A DNA stretch of 16,356 bases from RGIG8782 sp017475895 (GTDB taxonomy: Bacteria > Pseudomonadota > Alphaproteobacteria > Rickettsiales > UBA1997): the NCBI GenBank assembly GCA_947167315.1, contig CAMVHP010000020.1, positions 1-16,356 on the forward strand, read 5' to 3'. The notes under the pieces were generated by a model. The model had not been told where the DNA came from. It made no database searches and worked only from the letters and a program-made list of their open reading frames with translations. The position numbers and the translations under genes are program-made. Numbering within the stretch: position 1 is the stretch's first letter; every line of letters begins with the position of its first letter. Positions 14,377 through 16,356 of this stretch are shown in pieces.

Positions 14377-16068
14377 ATGGTGGAAAAAGTAGTTTCAGTT
14401 AGTAATTTGGTAAAGAATTTCGGAGATAGCATAGCTGTCAACGATATATCGTTTGATATAAACAAGGGTGATATAGTCGGACTTGTGGGACCGGATGGAG
14501 CTGGAAAAACTACTCTGATAAGACTTTTAGTGGGACTATTGAAACCCACCTCTGGTAACATAAGTATTTTTAACCTTAATCCTATAGATGATACTGATAA
14601 ATTGCATGAAATTATAGGTTATATGCCACAGAAATTTGGTCTATATGAGGATTTGACTGTACAGGAAAATCTCGATTTATATGCAAATTTAAGAGGACTT
14701 ACGGAGGATGAGAAACGTGAATATTTTGCGGTCATGTTGTCATTTACCAATTTAAAAAAATTTACTGACAGACTAGCTGGACGACTTTCTGGTGGTATGA
14801 AACAAAAGTTGGGTTTGGCCTGCTCACTATTGGGAAATCCAAAATTTTTGCTTTTGGATGAACCAGGGGTTGGTGTTGATCCTATATCAAGACGAGAGTT
14901 GATGGCCATGGTGCGAGAATTGAGTAAAGGTGGTATGACCATATTATGGAGTACGTCATATTTGGACGAGGCAGAAAACTTTGATAAAACAATAGTTTTA
15001 AACAATGGAAAAATACTTTACGACGGAATACCTAGTGAATTGACAAAGACTATGGAAGGTAAAGTTTTTACTACGAAAGGACTTGACGTTAAAAATAGAA
15101 CCTTATTGAGAAAAATATTAAAAAGCAGACAAAAAGTTATTGACGCCGTCATTGAGGGTGATTCTGTAAGGGTTGCTGTTGATAACAAAAAACTCATAGA
15201 AAGATTTAATTGTTACCTAAAGGAAACAAAACCAAGGTTTGAAGATGCAGTAATAAATGCACTTGGCGGTTGTCCCACTGGAGAATCTAAGGTGGCTAAA
15301 AATGTGGTTGTAGAAACAGACATGGAATACGTGATTGAAGCAAAGGATTTGACTAAGGTATATGGGACGTTTACTGCCGCCAATAAAATTAATTTTTCCA
15401 TAAAAAGAGGTGAAATATTTGGACTTTTGGGACCAAATGGAGCTGGAAAATCAACAAGTTTTAAAATGATGTGTGGGCTTTCTAGACCTACTTTTGGAGA
15501 TGCCTACATCATGGGTATAAACATGAAGGAAAAACCAGAAATAGCAAGGGAAAAGTTAGGTTATATGGCACAAAAATTTTCATTATTTTCCAATTTAACG
15601 GTGCTAGATAATTTAAAATTTTTTTCCGGAATATATGGACTCAATAAACAAGAACAGCAACACAAGATAGAACAAATGATCGAGGTGTTTGATCTTTGGG
15701 ACTGTAGAAATATGGTTTCTGGTTTGTTGCCACTGGGATTTAAGCAAAGATTGTCGCTAGCTTGTGCCATAATGTACAACCCACCAATTTTATTTTTGGA
15801 CGAACCCACAAGCGGAGTGGATCCATTGACCAGAAGAGAGTTTTGGAATCATATCAATTCTATGGTGGAAAGAGGGGTAACTGTTATGGTTACAACGCAC
15901 TTTATGGATGAGGCAGAATACTGCGACAGAATAGCGTTGATATACAAGGGCAGAGCAATAAAAACTGGAAGTCCGACGGCACTAAAAATGGAAAATGAAA
16001 CTATGGAGGATGCGTTCATAAGGACAATACAAGAATATGATGAAGAGCATGGAGAGGAAAGGGTATGA
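14377..16068 (+). CDS. ybhF: YbhF-type tandem ABC transporter ATPase
   Basis: 563 aa with two fused nucleotide-binding domains, energising the YbhS/YbhR-type ABC-2 permease at the inner membrane. Domain 1 has Walker A GPDGAGKT (38-45), signature LSGGMKQ (137-143), Walker B FLLLDEP, and WSTSY (191-195) where the H-loop His should be. Domain 2 has Walker A GPNGAGKS (352-359), a degenerate signature LPLGFKQ (451-457), Walker B ILFLDEP, and H-loop H508 (TTHFMDEAE). Segments such as MPQKFGLYEDLTV and EPGVGVDPISRREL closely follow E. coli YbhF. A linker of about 100 residues joins the domains. TAGGT stands upstream of the ATG, and the stop overlaps the next start (ATGA). E. coli YbhF is linked to drug and cation export; the cargo here is not known. 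Confidence 0.95.
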   Translation: MVEKVVSVSNLVKNFGDSIAVNDISFDINKGDIVGLVGPDGAGKTTLIRLLVGLLKPTSGNISIFNLNPIDDTDKLHEIIGYMPQKFGLYEDLTVQENLDLYANLRGLTEDEKREYFAVMLSFTNLKKFTDRLAGRLSGGMKQKLGLACSLLGNPKFLLLDEPGVGVDPISRRELMAMVRELSKGGMTILWSTSYLDEAENFDKTIVLNNGKILYDGIPSELTKTMEGKVFTTKGLDVKNRTLLRKILKSRQKVIDAVIEGDSVRVAVDNKKLIERFNCYLKETKPRFEDAVINALGGCPTGESKVAKNVVVETDMEYVIEAKDLTKVYGTFTAANKINFSIKRGEIFGLLGPNGAGKSTSFKMMCGLSRPTFGDAYIMGINMKEKPEIAREKLGYMAQKFSLFSNLTVLDNLKFFSGIYGLNKQEQQHKIEQMIEVFDLWDCRNMVSGLLPLGFKQRLSLACAIMYNPPILFLDEPTSGVDPLTRREFWNHINSMVERGVTVMVTTHFMDEAEYCDRIALIYKGRAIKTGSPTALKMENETMEDAFIRTIQEYDEEHGEERV

Positions 16069-16356
16069 ATGTAAAAATTTTTAATTCACTGATAAAAAAG
16101 GAATTTCGTCAAATAATTAGAGACTATAGTAATTTAATGATTGCTTTTCTATTGCCATTAATTCTGATGATAATCTTTGCCTATGCAATAAATCTTGATA
16201 ATAACACTATAAAAATAGGTCTGCTAAGTGATGGCTACAGAGATAAAAACATTAGCCTAATAGATACATTTAAGGCAACTAAATTCCTTGATGTAAAGGA
16301 GTATAACAACAGAAGTGACATGGATAGAGATATTACCGCTGGAAAAATAAAGGCAA
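16065..16356 (+). CDS. ybhS: YbhS-type ABC-2 permease, N-terminal part
   Basis: First ~97 codons of an inner-membrane ABC-2 permease, cut by the window end. KKEFRQIIRDYSNLM (about 11-25) is the amphipathic helix before the first membrane segment (about 25-46, IAFLLPLILMIIFAYAINLD). The start of the large periplasmic domain follows (IKIGLLSDGY... AGKIKA). It parallels E. coli YbhS (KETRQIVRD, GYGINLD, AGKIRG). Its ATG overlaps the ybhF stop in an ATGA arrangement, with GGAGAGGAAAGGG as the ribosome site. A second permease (YbhR-like) would be expected beyond the window. Confidence 0.9.
   Translation, partial: MNVKIFNSLIKKEFRQIIRDYSNLMIAFLLPLILMIIFAYAINLDNNTIKIGLLSDGYRDKNISLIDTFKATKFLDVKEYNNRSDMDRDITAGKIKA

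Noticed and set aside
1..16356. CRISPR array, tRNA, rRNA, transposase or phage integration genes
   Set aside because: I looked on both strands and found no regularly spaced repeats, cloverleaf-like sequences, transposase motifs or integrase motifs. The window appears to be ordinary chromosome apart from the switchable surface gene.

Overview
The window is AT-rich (homopolymeric A/T spacers, Lys/Asn/Ile-rich proteins, frequent TTG leucine codons) and reads as a Gram-negative bacterial chromosome. Several genes have an alphaproteobacterial flavour: an RlmD-type methyltransferase ending in a DQFxWSxHxE motif, a HemY-type TPR membrane protein, an adrenodoxin-type ferredoxin and a DapB with an FASLRGGD segment. 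My inference is a host-associated, AT-rich alphaproteobacterium. No 16S rRNA or tRNA is present to confirm this, and TGA is used as a stop.

Layout. (1) 1-1906, minus strand: the 5' part of a cysteine desulfidase/UPF0597-type gene with a perfect consensus promoter, then a 23S rRNA m5U-type methyltransferase preceded by a 69-aa acidic protein of unknown function. (2) 1978-5397, plus strand: a single-gene unit for a very large secreted protein made of about ten cysteine-rich, Sushi-like modules and a C-terminal glycine-rich domain. Its signal-peptide region is built on a (CT)10 tract that puts the gene out of frame here. (3) 5423-6868, minus: phosphomannomutase/phosphoglucomutase, sharing a bidirectional terminator with the surface-protein gene. 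(4) 6985-9010, plus: a DEDDy PolB-like exonuclease and a HemY-like protein. (5) 9018-10509, minus: an operon of a small membrane protein, a divergent DapB and a [2Fe-2S] ferredoxin. (6) 10641-11113, minus: ndk with its terminator. (7) 11326-16356, plus: an efflux operon, TolC-like outer-membrane channel - YbhG-type fusion protein - HD-domain hydrolase - YbhF tandem ATPase - YbhS permease (cut by the window end).

The most exciting signal is the (CT)10 tract at 2093-2112. Two ATG codons with their own ribosome binding sites precede it in two different frames. Adding one CT unit opens the gene from the ATG at 2090; removing one unit opens it from the ATG at 2035. In the sequence as given, neither start reaches the downstream frame. 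This is the expected design of a slipped-strand, phase-variable surface protein, here with two alternative ON states. Secondary points of interest are the loss of the catalytic motif in DapB and an HD-type metallohydrolase embedded in a ybhGFS-type exporter operon.

Sigma70-type promoters with 16-17-base spacers can be read before most transcription units. The clearest are at 345-373, 1878-1906 and 10482-10509. No stretch longer than 300 bases lacks a gene.
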